A DNA stretch of 44,280 nt from Cytophagales bacterium (lineage in GTDB: Bacteria > Bacteroidota > Bacteroidia > Cytophagales > Cyclobacteriaceae), in NCBI GenBank assembly GCA_013298505.1, contig JAAFHY010000019.1:1-44280 (forward strand). Reading direction: 5' to 3'. The position numbers were made by a program, and so were the translations under genes. Position 1 is the stretch's first letter. Each line of letters opens with the position of its first letter. Under the pieces are notes generated by a model. The model was given only the letters and a program-made list of their open reading frames with translations, ran no database searches and was not told where the DNA came from. Below are positions 1 through 8,100 of the stretch, piece after piece.

Positions 1-556
1 TTTTTCCTATTACCACATCAATTCCAACGGGCATTGCCCCAGCAGAATAAACATACGAGGCATAGTCTAGCCCATACTGTTCGTAACCGGGGTGAAATTG
101 AAATACATATTCGGGGGGCGGCAAGTGCGCAAATCCATACCACAAAAAACCGATGGCCGTTACAAAGCCAGCCAAAGGACCCGCAATACCAATGTCGAAA
201 TTTTGCTTCTTAGAAAGTATGGGGCTCTTAATTTTGATTACCGCTCCCAATGTGCCAAAGAATAGAGGAAGTGGAGGCAATGGGATATAGTAGGGCAGCG
301 TAGTTTTTACTTTGTAATAAAGTGCCGTAAAGTAATGCCCAAATTCGTGGGTGGTTAAAATCAACAAAAAACAAATCGAATAGGGTAATCCGCTATACCA
401 ATCTTCCAGTGTATAATCAGGATTAAAAAAATTTTGGTCGGAAAGAAGTAAAATGGATTTTCCGTGCGTCCACTCTGCACCCGCCATAGTGGTGGTAACG
501 AAAGTTACTAGAAACAATAAAGTATGGAATAGGTTGCTTTTAAAACGAGGGTTCAT
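1..556 (-). CDS. Site-2 protease-like M50 family membrane metalloprotease (C-terminus cut by window start)
   Basis: I translated this from the reverse strand; the reading frame stays open to the window edge, giving 185 residues. An N-terminal hydrophobic stretch (about residues 9-26) is followed by a membrane segment (about 57-69) carrying HEFGH at residues 70-74, the zinc-binding motif of M50 intramembrane proteases. Further hydrophobic segments lie at about 88-107 and 121-143, and the latter contains the GIAGPLAG motif typical of cytoplasmic-type S2P homologues. Family knowledge: such enzymes cleave transmembrane substrates inside the bilayer. The second conserved active-site region (NPxDG-type) would lie beyond the window, so activity cannot be judged. 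The start ATG at 556 is only 31 bases past the tRNA-fragment repeat that ends the GIY-YIG unit, so its promoter must be close to or inside that unit. The substrate is unknown. Confidence 0.85.
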   Translation of the reverse strand, partial: MNPRFKSNLFHTLLFLVTFVTTTMAGAEWTHGKSILLLSDQNFFNPDYTLEDWYSGLPYSICFLLILTTHEFGHYFTALYYKVKTTLPYYIPLPPLPLFFGTLGAVIKIKSPILSKKQNFDIGIAGPLAGFVTAIGFLWYGFAHLPPPEYVFQFHPGYEQYGLDYASYVYSAGAMPVGIDVVIGK

Positions 557-586
557 CTAACATATAAAAGCAAATTGAAAAATAAG

Positions 587-621
587 GTGGGCCCAGCTGG
601 GCACGATCCAGCGACCCCCTG
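587..621 (-). repeat. Displaced tRNA 3' fragment (35-bp direct repeat, left copy)
   Basis: This segment is identical over 35 bases to 969-1003 and corresponds to the 3' anticodon stem, variable region, T arm and 3' acceptor strand of the neighbouring tRNA. It has no D arm or 5' acceptor strand, so it is not a functional tRNA gene. On the minus strand it is preceded by CTGACTC (640-646), which matches the 5' anticodon stem and loop of the intact tRNA, with the hairpin 622-639 standing in place of the five bases ATAAT. It also carries the intact tRNA's unusual T loop. Confidence 0.85.
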
Positions 622-639
622 CCCCGATAGTTATCGGGG
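622..639. repeat. 18-base inverted repeat replacing the anticodon-loop bases in the tRNA fragment
   Basis: The sequence CCCCGATA-GT-TATCGGGG is a perfect 8-bp inverted repeat with a two-base centre (or a seven-pair stem with a four-base loop). It lies exactly between the CTGACTC and CAGGGGG blocks that in the intact tRNA are separated by ATAAT. It starts eight bases past the GIY-YIG stop codon, so it could act as a transcript end, although no T-tract follows. It could also be a recognition structure for the element. Confidence 0.7.
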
Positions 640-647
640 GAGTCAGA

Positions 648-935
648 TCAATTGTCCGTTTTCAACTTTGTTATCATTTCGGGGTATTTCAATAAGTTCC
701 TAATAAATACAGCACTCTTCATTTTTTTAATATGCCGTTCTATTCTTACCGCTTGGGCAAACGTAGTGCAGTCAATAAACAAAACCAACTCCCAGTCGCT
801 TGCTTTAGATGTAAAATTTCCAACGCCATAAAAGCGGTCATTGTGTTTCTTCAATCTACTCTCGATACCGTCTTGGGTTGCACCAACATAGAACCTATTC
901 AATTTCGTACTGAAAACGGTATAGCATCCAATCAT
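648..935 (-). CDS. Small GIY-YIG family endonuclease
   Basis: This is a 95-residue protein starting at ATG 935. A longer version starting at GTG 986 would begin inside the tRNA gene and is rejected. The GIY-YIG signature is visible: CYTVF (Tyr5) and FYVG (Tyr16, Gly18), then Arg27 in ESRLKKH and Glu66 in RIERHIKK, corresponding to the catalytic Arg and metal-binding Glu of the family. The length fits single-domain GIY-YIG proteins of the COG2827/URI type, which lack a separate DNA-binding domain. It is the only gene between the two tRNA-fragment repeats. Family knowledge: GIY-YIG domains are DNA nucleases, often associated with mobile DNA. That this one promotes insertion at the tRNA is inference from position. 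Confidence 0.8.
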   Translation of the reverse strand: MIGCYTVFSTKLNRFYVGATQDGIESRLKKHNDRFYGVGNFTSKASDWELVLFIDCTTFAQAVRIERHIKKMKSAVFIRNLLKYPEMITKLKTDN

Positions 936-940
936 GTCAA

Positions 941-964
941 CAACAAAACCGCAAAGCGGATTTT
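941..964 (-). terminator. Short hairpin after the tRNA, possible terminator
   Basis: On the minus strand, just after the tRNA, CCGC-TTT-GCGG is followed by TTTTGTTG, a small stem with a U-rich tail. It lies between the tRNA 3' end and the GIY-YIG start codon at 935. It would end the tRNA transcript and limit readthrough into the endonuclease gene. The stem is only four G/C pairs, so this is tentative. Confidence 0.4.
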
Positions 965-969
965 GAAAG

Positions 970-1043
970 TGGGCCCAGCTGGGCACGATCCAGCGACCCC
1001 CTGATTATGAGTCAGGTGCTCTAACCAGCTGAGCTATGGGCCC
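970..1043 (-). tRNA. tRNA with CAT anticodon, probably tRNA-Ile2 (lysidine type)
   Basis: The minus strand folds into a complete cloverleaf of 74 bases. The acceptor stem GGGCCCA pairs with TGGGCCC and the discriminator is A. The D arm is AGCTCAGCTGGTTAGAGC, the anticodon stem is CCTGA/TCAGG with loop CTCATAA (anticodon CAT), and the T stem is GCTGG/CCAGC. The loop-and-variable context (ACTCATAATC followed by GGTCGCTGG) resembles E. coli ileX-type tRNAs, whose CAT anticodon is modified by TilS to read AUA. Elongator Met cannot be excluded. No CCA is encoded. The T loop is ATCGTGC rather than the usual TTCGANC. Confidence 0.93.
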
Positions 1044-1064
1044 TTTCCTTACCGGAAAAGAATG

Positions 1065-1095
1065 CAATGTTACGGGTTGTAAACTAATCTGGCAA
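1065..1095 (-). promoter_or_regulatory. Candidate promoter of the tRNA gene
   Basis: On the minus strand TTG (1095-1093) is followed after 20 bases by TAACATTG (1072-1065), one mismatch from the Bacteroidota -7 consensus TAnnTTTG. The spacing to the tRNA 5' end at 1043 (about 21 bases) suits a short leader. Confidence 0.4.
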
Positions 1096-1113
1096 GTACG
1101 ATTTTACTACAAA

Positions 1114-1785
1114 TTAAAATGTAGTGGTTCCGTTGGGTTGATACACATAACGAAACGTATAGTACCTATCTAAGTCGGTAAGATTATTTACCGTAGTTGG
1201 TGCGCCTTTATAGAAACTCAAAATTTCAAACTTGGCATAGCTTCCGTTGGATGTTTTAACAAAAAAAACTCGTCCTGCAATTGGACTAACAATTGTAGAC
1301 ATGTTGGTTCCTGCATTGAGCCACCATTGGTTTGTTTCGCTAGCAACATCTGCTCTAGGTGATCTTGAAATTGCGACCGTACGAACTTTTGTGTTGGCAT
1401 CCCAAGTATCCATTACATAGCCATCTGCTGGCGCTGTTTTCAATTCATCAAAAATACCTTGTACTTTCTTCACCGCTACGTTTGCATTTATGTTTAAAAT
1501 GATATTGGTAGATTGAAAAGCAATATCCCAAGTGTTTTTAGAACTATCCGCATTAGCTACAATTGCACCAGTTTTAAAGCTGAAAAGCGTATACTTATTT
1601 GTTTGAGTAGGGCGCAATGGAGGGCCAGGGTTTGGGTTGGGTACCTGCGGGGCATAATCTGCATTTAGATCTTTATAGATTATACCAGACAAGTTAACTG
1701 GCGATGGATCGTTGTTGGAACATGACGCGAACGTAACAATAAATAGAACTGCGAGAAGCGAGTGATAAAAGCTAATCTGTTTCAT
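1114..1785 (-). CDS. hmuY: HmuY-like heme-binding lipoprotein
   Basis: This 223-residue protein has a signal peptide ending in a lipobox (FASC, Cys22), so it should be a lipoprotein. The body matches the HmuY family: NTWDIAFQSTNIILN (about 84-98), a central APADGYVMDTW segment (118-128), YAKFEILSFYKG (183-194) and a C-terminal RYYTFRYVYQPNG (207-219). Family knowledge: HmuY proteins on the outer membrane capture heme and pass it to a TonB-dependent receptor. The receptor gene lies 19 bases upstream on the same strand, so the two form an operon. The mature protein contains no histidine, so heme cannot be held by a His pair as in Porphyromonas gingivalis; Met125 and Met162 are the only methionines in the mature chain. 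The heme assignment rests on family resemblance recognised by eye. Confidence 0.75.
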   Translation of the reverse strand: MKQISFYHSLLAVLFIVTFASCSNNDPSPVNLSGIIYKDLNADYAPQVPNPNPGPPLRPTQTNKYTLFSFKTGAIVANADSSKNTWDIAFQSTNIILNINANVAVKKVQGIFDELKTAPADGYVMDTWDANTKVRTVAISRSPRADVASETNQWWLNAGTNMSTIVSPIAGRVFFVKTSNGSYAKFEILSFYKGAPTTVNNLTDLDRYYTFRYVYQPNGTTTF

Positions 1786-1804
1786 ATAGTTAAATAAAAT
1801 TTAG

Positions 1805-3988
1805 TTAGTTTTTTCTTAAGGTATAGCCGATGCTTAGATAGGTGTATCGACCCGGTATGTTGGGTAAATAAACTGGATCTGTATATCCAAACAAGTTATC
1901 AATGCCCACTTGTAATCTAATATTATTGATAGTTCTTGCAATAGAAAGATTAACAAGAGCATAACCTGATGCAAACAGGTCGTAATCATCCAGTAGCTCA
2001 TTTCCGTTTATGTCTGAAGATGGAGCCGCTTGACCCTGAATGTTTCCGTCAATGCCTCTTATCCCAAATTTGCCACGAAATATCATCCGCAAACTACCCT
2101 CCAATCCTTTCTTACTATCATTGTAAAACAATTTGAAATTTCCCGTATGGCGCGAACGGTTGTAAAGACCAAAATACTCAGAAGTTTTAAGTCGACTTGT
2201 GTTAAGTGTAACTGGGTCTCTCCTAAATACTGTTCCGCTTTCGATTTGATCGATGCTTTTCTGATCAATAGCATATAATAGTTGGTAGCCAATAGACACA
2301 GTTAACTTGGGATTAATTGAATAACTAACATCCGTTTCTAATCCTTTCGTAATTGCCTGCGTTATATTAAAGAAACTGTAGATGACTTTATTTTGGATCG
2401 TCTTTGCAACCTCCCTATAATCAATAAGATTGTCGACTTGATTATAAAATAGATTTCCAGATAACTTGATTGTTCTTGACACCTGATATTCAGACCCGAA
2501 GTTGAATGCAATTGACCGTTCTGGTTTTAAAGAGCGGAAGTTGGAAATATCTACAGACCCGGGTAGAACAATTCCCTGAGAAATAAACTCACCAAACTTT
2601 TCTTGAAGTACTTCGGTTCCCAAAACAATGTAGCCTCCACCGGCCTCGTTAGAAAAATCATAATACAACTGACGAAAATCAGGGGTCTTAAACCCTTGAC
2701 CAAACGAACCTTTCAAAACGATCTTGTCAGTAATCTGGTATCGAGCCGAAAGTTTGGGGCTAAACTGATCGCCATAAACTGAATTTCGATCGTAGCGAAT
2801 ACCACCTATGATTGTTAGCGACTTAAGTGGAGCATATTCATACTGAAGAAATCCATATTCCGTTTGTTGTTTGCGCGTTCGATTATTGTAACGAGAGGTT
2901 GTGATGGTTTCAGGAATATAACCAATGCCAATAGTTAGCACGTTCTTGTCGTTAAAAAAGTATTCTCCGTTTAATTCATACCGGCTAAACGTTTGATCAA
3001 GGTAATCTCGATAGGTTATCACTTCGTCTGATGTCCGCTTTAGAATTGTATTAGTGCCATATCCAGTAAGGTAAACTCTGGCTGATGCCTTGAGTTTAGA
3101 ATTGAATCGATGGGAAACAACAGGATTAATACTCCAATCACTAATTGCCCCCTCGCCCTTTGTCTTTACCAATGTACCGTTTGAAGAAACCTCAAACCCA
3201 TAATTTTGTATTTCCGAAAAATAACGAGCAGCTAAACTGATATCGGTTTTGGCATTGATGGCATAATTAATTTTTGATCCAATTGTATAGTTATTAAAAG
3301 GAGAAACAGTCTTGCCCGAATTGGCAGGAGAAAGATCGTAACCATCTGAAATCCTGCTATTGCCAAAAAGATAGATTCCCAAATTTTTATGAACGATACT
3401 TCCGCTTGCATTTATGTCGGTGGTTTTACTATCGGTTAAGTCAAAATAATTCCCCTTTGCAGCAATCGCCCCTGTACGAATTGAAAGTTCGGCTTGATTA
3501 GCAACAGGGCGCTCGGTAATGATATTGATTACTCCTGCCAACGCATCTGACCCATACAAACTTGAAGATGGCCCCTTCACAATTTCAATCTGCTTAATAT
3601 TCCCTACCGACAATCTCGATAATTCGAGCGAGCCAGTATAGCGGCCAACGATAGGCTCGCCATCTACTAAAATCAACGTATAGTCGGGATCAAAGCCTTG
3701 AACCTGTATGCCGTTGCCTTGGCCATTCACTTGTGGTACTACTACCAAACCCGTTTGCTCCGTTAGCACATCATTTAACCTCACCGATCCCATGGATTTA
3801 ATCATCTCCTTTTTTACGAGGGTAACAGGCATTGGCAATGCGCCCACCGTCCTTTCGTTTCGGGTAGCGGTAACTACAACCTCATCGAGTTGCTGTGCTT
3901 TAAGAGTATCAGAAACTTCTGCCGATTGCGAAAAACCGCTTGTAGCCGAATAGATCAGAAATAAAAAAATGAAGCAGGGTCGTATCAT
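1805..3988 (-). CDS. TonB-dependent outer-membrane receptor, HmuR-like
   Basis: The product is 727 residues if translation starts at ATG 3988, which gives a normal signal peptide (MIRPCFIFLFLIYSATSGFSQ); an earlier ATG at 4021 adds 11 residues ahead of it. Near the mature N-terminus is LDEVVVTATR, a TonB-box/linker pattern. A plug domain follows, with TLILVDGEPIVG, EIVKGPSSSLYGSDALAGVINII and other hallmarks, then a 22-strand-type barrel ending in an aromatic residue pattern (YTYLSIGYTLRKN). Pairing with the HmuY-like lipoprotein downstream and the divergent AraC regulator points to heme or a related iron source. A siderophore or other ligand is possible because plug motifs alone do not set specificity. 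Confidence 0.85.
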   Translation of the reverse strand: MIRPCFIFLFLIYSATSGFSQSAEVSDTLKAQQLDEVVVTATRNERTVGALPMPVTLVKKEMIKSMGSVRLNDVLTEQTGLVVVPQVNGQGNGIQVQGFDPDYTLILVDGEPIVGRYTGSLELSRLSVGNIKQIEIVKGPSSSLYGSDALAGVINIITERPVANQAELSIRTGAIAAKGNYFDLTDSKTTDINASGSIVHKNLGIYLFGNSRISDGYDLSPANSGKTVSPFNNYTIGSKINYAINAKTDISLAARYFSEIQNYGFEVSSNGTLVKTKGEGAISDWSINPVVSHRFNSKLKASARVYLTGYGTNTILKRTSDEVITYRDYLDQTFSRYELNGEYFFNDKNVLTIGIGYIPETITTSRYNNRTRKQQTEYGFLQYEYAPLKSLTIIGGIRYDRNSVYGDQFSPKLSARYQITDKIVLKGSFGQGFKTPDFRQLYYDFSNEAGGGYIVLGTEVLQEKFGEFISQGIVLPGSVDISNFRSLKPERSIAFNFGSEYQVSRTIKLSGNLFYNQVDNLIDYREVAKTIQNKVIYSFFNITQAITKGLETDVSYSINPKLTVSIGYQLLYAIDQKSIDQIESGTVFRRDPVTLNTSRLKTSEYFGLYNRSRHTGNFKLFYNDSKKGLEGSLRMIFRGKFGIRGIDGNIQGQAAPSSDINGNELLDDYDLFASGYALVNLSIARTINNIRLQVGIDNLFGYTDPVYLPNIPGRYTYLSIGYTLRKN

Positions 3989-4077
3989 CAGGGTCGCAAA
4001 TATCACATTGCCTAAAATCAATAAATACCCAAAAAAGTATAATTAATAACAATTATCTGGTTAAAGGATAATTGTGG

Positions 4078-4085
4078 TACTTTTG
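4078..4085 (+). promoter_or_regulatory. -7 promoter box of the AraC-family regulator
   Basis: TACTTTTG matches the Bacteroidota -7 consensus TAnnTTTG exactly and lies 58 bases before the ATG at 4144. At the usual distance upstream there is TTA (4053-4055) rather than TTG, so the -33 element is weak. Confidence 0.5.
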
Positions 4086-4143
4086 AGACAAATTTCATAT
4101 TGATTAAGTTTTTTAAAGATTAAAATTGGCATTTTACAACTAA

Positions 4144-5040
4144 ATGAATCCAGAAACGAATAGCGTGCCTCTTAAAAATACCCAAAAAGGTAGTACTTCT
4201 TCTTTATTTGAAAAAGACGACCAAGCATTGCTCTTATCAGAAAACAAATCGGATGAAACGAGTTTGCTAGAGAGCACAATCTCTAAAGGCATTATTCATT
4301 TTTACTTTTGCTTAGAGGGTTCTGCGATTTTTCAATTTGGTCCTCATTATAGCCGCGAGATCACGAAAGGAAAAAATTACTTCTTCTACAATCCAGAGAA
4401 GGATTTGCCCTTTCAACTTCTAGTGGCCGCGCAAACCAAAATGGTTTTCATGTCCATTTCGTTGCAAAGTCTGCATCGCCTTTTTGTTCATGATGCCCTT
4501 CCACTGCTTAATCCGGAAAACAGCAATCGCAAATTTTACGATGAACGAGAAATACCGCCCATGCTACTTTTGGTGCTAAACCAGTTGCTATCTACGCAAC
4601 TGAGTGAAAGTGCACAGAAGCTGTTTTACCAAGGAAAATTCTATGAATTGCTAAGTCTCTATTTTTCTAATCGCCTGCCCAATACCGAGACTTGCCCATT
4701 CTTAAACGATGAGGAAACGGTTCGTAAGATTAAGCATGCCAAAGAGTATCTTTTAAAAAACATGGAAACACCGCCCAGCTTAAAAGAACTTGCTAAAATC
4801 TGTGGGCTTAACGAATACCAATTAAAAATGGGGTTCAAAGAAATCTATGGCAACACCGTGTTTGGATTTTTGCTAGACCATAAACTTGACCATTCGAGAG
4901 TGCTCTTGGATTCTGATAAGTACCAAGTAAACGAAGTTGCCTACCAAATTGGGTATACCAATCCGAGCCATTTCATTGCCGCTTTCAAGAAAAAATTTGG
5001 GATAACCCCAAAAAAGTATCTTTTAAGCCGCCACCATTAG
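4144..5040 (+). CDS. AraC family transcriptional regulator (PchR-like)
   Basis: This 298-residue protein has an N-terminal sensor part (about 1-195) and a C-terminal AraC DNA-binding domain (about 198-298). The domain holds two helix-turn-helix motifs: LKELAKICGLNEYQLKMGF and VNEVAYQIGYTNPSHFIAAF, followed by the family ending FGITPKKY. The architecture resembles PchR-type regulators that sense siderophores or iron sources and switch on TonB-dependent receptor genes. It is transcribed divergently from the TonB receptor/HmuY operon and shares about 155 bases of regulatory DNA with it, so control of that operon is likely. The inducer is not known. Confidence 0.85.
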   Translation: MNPETNSVPLKNTQKGSTSSLFEKDDQALLLSENKSDETSLLESTISKGIIHFYFCLEGSAIFQFGPHYSREITKGKNYFFYNPEKDLPFQLLVAAQTKMVFMSISLQSLHRLFVHDALPLLNPENSNRKFYDEREIPPMLLLVLNQLLSTQLSESAQKLFYQGKFYELLSLYFSNRLPNTETCPFLNDEETVRKIKHAKEYLLKNMETPPSLKELAKICGLNEYQLKMGFKEIYGNTVFGFLLDHKLDHSRVLLDSDKYQVNEVAYQIGYTNPSHFIAAFKKKFGITPKKYLLSRHH

Positions 5041-5133
5041 CCTCCGAAAGGTATATAACCTGAATGATTGAGTCATTGAAGGTATGATTCGGCTGTAGCT
5101 TGCAATTTATCAGCAGAAAGAACTCGCAATTAG

Positions 5134-5166
5134 TTGTTAGAAAATACCTCATAATTGTTAATTTTG
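5134..5166 (+). promoter_or_regulatory. Promoter of the large T9SS adhesin gene
   Basis: TTG (5134-5136) and TAATTTTG (5159-5166) are separated by 22 bases and match the Bacteroidota -33/-7 consensus. The -7 box overlaps an upstream in-frame ATG at 5155, which therefore cannot be the translation start and supports ATG 5191. Confidence 0.6.
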
Positions 5167-5190
5167 AAATTGGTCTATACAATCCATACT

Positions 5191-8100
5191 ATGAAATTAA
5201 AAATCGCCATCCCCCTAGCTTGTATTGCACTTTTTAGCGCCTCTGTATTAGTGGCGCAAGGCACTTACACCTCCACCGGAACGACTAGTAATTGGAATTT
5301 AACCACAACTTGGACGGGGTTGGGGGATGTACCCAACGATGGAATACCCGATGCCAACGATGCCGTTATTATCGCCACAGGGCATACTGTAGACATAAAC
5401 GTTAATTCTGCTGCGGGCGCGCTGACCATGAACGGAACCGCCATCCTTAATTTCCCTACCAATAACCTTACCCTTACAGTAAATGGCATCATGACCATGA
5501 ACGGAACAAGTTCGGTTACCGGAAACAATAACAACAGAATTTTAAGTCTTTTAAGCGACTTTGTTGTGCCTTCTGGCGCAGTTGCCTCTATCGGAGGTAT
5601 TCGTGTTTCGCAAGCAATTGGTGCCACATTAAGTTTATCAGGAACATTATTTCCAACCAATAACACAGGAACAAAAACATTTGGGAATGCCAATTTCTTT
5701 AACGGCTGCTTGATTGATGCCACCGTTACCGAAACCATTATCGTGGCTGGTAACTTAGTGATTAACCCAACAACACCCGGACTTCAAACTAGCATAGCAA
5801 GGTGTGGCCTTACTGTAAACGGGACTACCACTGTGCTAAATGGAGGTTACATAAAGTTTGGCGGAAACAATGCGGGGGTAAAAACCTTCAACGGAACCAT
5901 TACCGTAAATACTGGAGGCAGTTGGGATAATATTGATGGAGAAGATTTTGTGGTGAATTGTAGTATTGTAAACAATGGATTTTGGCCTATCCCTACAGGG
6001 GGAAATGGAAGATATGATGTTCAGGTTGTGGGTAATTATGTTTATTCTGGGAGTGGCGAAATTGGCATCACTCGGCTACGTTTGCAAACATCTGCAACGG
6101 CAGCCGTTACTGTTACAAACACTGGTTTCTTAACACTTACCCGTACTGGCAATCAAGGGCTATCGCTTGATGCAGGTACATTTATTAACGGAAATGGTGG
6201 CTACTTAAAACTTACCTCACAAGCTACTCCTGTTGATATTAATGGTGGAACGGTTGATTTTTCGACCGCCAATAATACAGTAGAATACGCTTTCGCTGGT
6301 GCTCAAAATATTCATCCTACCAACTATTTCAACCTGATTGCTTCTAATGGAAGCACAAAATCAATTAATGGAACTACTGATGCGAGCGGAACGGTAACTA
6401 TTTCGGGAAGTACCATTTTAGATGTAACGGGAGGAACCGATTTTACAGGTACTGGAAACATCGTAATGACGGGAACTAGTCGGCTGAGAATTTCCAGCTC
6501 TGGAACCGTTCCAGCTCTGACAGGAGCAGCCACGCTAGCGAGCGGAACTACAATTGAGTTAAATAGAGCAGGCACTCAAACAGCCGCATCCAGCGCAACC
6601 TATCCTTATCAAAATTTAGTTATATCGGGTAATACTGGTTCGGCTGTGAATATGTCGGCAGTATCTACCATTAACGGAAATTTAACTTTCTCTAATGTTG
6701 GGTCGATGAACTCAAATGCTGTTTTGTCAGTCGTTGGAGATGTTACCTACGGCTCTACGGCAAGTACCACGTTAGCAAATAATGTTTCGGTAGGTAGCTT
6801 TAGTATTTCAAGTGGAACATTTGTTTACACCAACCACACCATCACAGTAAATGGCAATAATGGGTTTTGGGCTGTAAGTGGCACTCCTACCCTAACGGCA
6901 AGCGGTACCAGTCAGGTAGCTTTTACGACAGGCACAAATCAAGAAATAGCCGGAACGGCCAACCCTACGTTTTTTGCTCTTACCATCAATAACTCAAACG
7001 ATGTTACTCTCAATATCGCTAATGCTACCGTTACCAATACACTCAATTTAACATCGGGCCGCTTGATCACAGGAACGAATGTACTAATTGCCGGGGCCAG
7101 CACGGTGAATAGAACCAGCGGATTTGTGGAAGGCAATTTAAGAAAGACCATCCCGACAGGAACCAATATTCGTACTTTTGAAGTTGGCACAAATACAGAT
7201 TACACGCCCGTAAGTTTTACAGCTACCTCTGTTACCACTGCTGGTACATTGACCGTTGAATCGGTAAGTGGCGATCATCCTGAAATTGCATCTGGTCTGA
7301 TTGAACCAAATAATACCGTAAATAGATACTACTCGTTAACCAACAACGGAATCGTATTTTCTGCTTTTTCAACTGGGCAAATTGCTGCCACGTTCAATTT
7401 TGTGAATACAGACGAAGATGCTGCACTAGATAACACGGCCATTGTAAAATGGTATAATAATACTACCGCTGCCTGGTCTGGAGCTAACTTGTTTGACGAA
7501 ACTACCGAGCAAAATCCGGTATTGACTGTAACTACTAACACAACAACGAACAACTCTATTATTTCTGTAGTTAACCCTACCCAATTACCAAGTGGCCAGC
7601 GAGTAGATTTCCAAATTGGACAAAACATTGACCCTACATTTGTTTTCAATAGAGTTACCGGAACAGCCAATTGGAATGCACGTACTACGTGGATACAACA
7701 ACGGACTGGGGTAATTACACTTGTTAACGGAAACTCTTTTATTAACGGGGCTTCTACGAAATTTAATACTGAACTTGCTTTAAACGACCCAATTATGCTA
7801 ATCGCATCTCCTGGTGTGGTGTATACTGTAACCAGCATTATTTCAGACACACAGATTCAAGTTAGCCCTGCGCCATCATTAAGCACCTCGGGTGGTTTTG
7901 GTAGACAATATATTCCTGGAATAAATTCACCCACTAGCGATATTGATGCTGTTGTAATTGGCAATACTAACTTAGCAGATTTAACTACCACTATTACCCA
8001 AGATATTTCAGCAAAAATACTAACATTAGATGTTGGCTCTACTGCATTAGCCACCGCTCAGGCGCTTACTTCAAACGCTTCCATAAACCTGAATGTGCTG

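Larger units (their letters stand above)
587..1003 (-). mobile_element. Minimal GIY-YIG endonuclease unit integrated at a tRNA 3' end
   Basis: Two identical 35-bp segments, 587-621 and 969-1003, bracket a single small endonuclease gene. The right copy is the 3' part of the tRNA gene at 970-1043, from the anticodon stem to the discriminator base; the left copy is a displaced fragment with no 5' half. This is the footprint expected of an element that entered a tRNA gene and restored its 3' end. Reading the minus strand, the order is intact tRNA, short hairpin, GIY-YIG gene, CTGACTC, an 18-base hairpin, then the tRNA 3' fragment. There is no integrase. Whether the endonuclease drives mobility is inference. 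Confidence 0.6.

Noticed and set aside
936-986. N-terminal extension of the GIY-YIG protein from GTG 986
   Set aside because: The first 17 residues would be encoded by the tRNA gene and the hairpin after it; ATG 935 directly precedes the conserved GIY motif.
732-1004. A 90-residue plus-strand reading frame ending VGPAGHDPATP
   Set aside because: It is antisense to the GIY-YIG gene and its end is the reverse complement of the tRNA 3' half; such peptides are typical artefacts of tRNA antisense translation.
5155-5190. Earlier start for the T9SS adhesin
   Set aside because: The ATG at 5155 overlaps the -7 promoter box, and the 12 extra residues precede an otherwise normal signal peptide.
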